From Ascaphus truei (lineage: Eukaryota > Chordata > Amphibia > Anura > Ascaphidae), in NCBI GenBank assembly GCA_036426205.1, contig CM071574.1, positions 8,914,864 through 8,978,863 of the forward strand: a DNA stretch of 64,000 bases, given 5' to 3'. Positions 63,971-64,000 of the stretch are shown here, piece after piece (the stretch's first letter is position 1; each line of letters starts with the position of its first letter). The position numbers and the translations under genes are program-made. The notes under the pieces were generated by a model. That model worked only from the letters and a program-made list of their open reading frames with translations, did no database searches and was not told the DNA's origin.

Positions 63971-64000
63971 TTCCTACCAGATCGCGGCACAGAGGCGATG

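Larger units (their letters stand above)
59273..64000 (-). other. upstream part of DARS1, first exon not located
   Basis: About 4.7 kb with an HHR-like foldback (60285-60425), an (AT)n tract, a candidate 18-nt microexon (61551), a hAT-like left end at 63127 and a Harbinger-like element. No ATG exon ending in phase 2 with a good donor was recognised. 61.6-63.1 kb shows nothing else. Confidence 0.55.

Overview
The window is nuclear DNA from a vertebrate, most likely an amphibian and probably a frog or toad. It contains one spliced vertebrate gene with GT/AG introns and a very high load of DNA-transposon MITEs (hAT, Tc1/mariner/Tigger, PIF-Harbinger, TTAA-type), foldback elements, a Helitron and non-LTR retrotransposons. 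The amphibian call is an inference from repeat style. No species can be named from this sequence alone.

The only host gene I can support is DARS1, the cytosolic aspartyl-tRNA synthetase. It lies on the minus strand and covers nearly the whole window. Seventeen coding exons can be joined in one consistent reading frame, from 59272 down to the TAA stop at 2075-2077. They give 1561 coding nt, 519 complete codons plus a split first codon. In order they encode a lysine-rich N-terminal helix, the OB-fold anticodon-binding domain, the hinge, and the class II catalytic core with motifs 1, 2 and 3. The start codon and 5' UTR were not resolved; they lie upstream of 59272 or beyond 64000. Candidate poly(A) signals are at 1903-1908 and 1739-1744.

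Intron content by region: 0.4-1.7 kb, a hAT-like element with a G-rich satellite core, downstream of the gene. 2-13 kb, the closely packed 3' exons with minisatellites, hAT MITEs and a Harbinger MITE. 13-22 kb, several MITEs and foldbacks. 22-39 kb, a very long intron with a Tigger MITE, long foldbacks and a Tc1-like transposon split by a retrotransposed insert. 41-45.7 kb, a 5'-truncated LINE interrupted by a 2.8 kb Helitron. 47.1-55.1 kb, a nearly full-length L1-like LINE, antisense to DARS1. 55-64 kb, more MITEs, a 31-bp minisatellite and the N-terminal exons.

The most interesting material is not protein-coding. (i) Several otherwise different repeats carry a core resembling a hammerhead ribozyme (CUGANGA, hairpin, GAAA, very short stem III), in two cases with complementary stem I arms. 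(ii) The L1-like element carries a second, partial copy of its own 5' end inside a single target-site duplication. Its ORF2 looks intact in length, but about 43 codons of the reverse transcriptase are out of frame; a 13-bp tandem duplication restores the frame. (iii) The Helitron inserted exactly between the last sense codon and the stop codon of another LINE.
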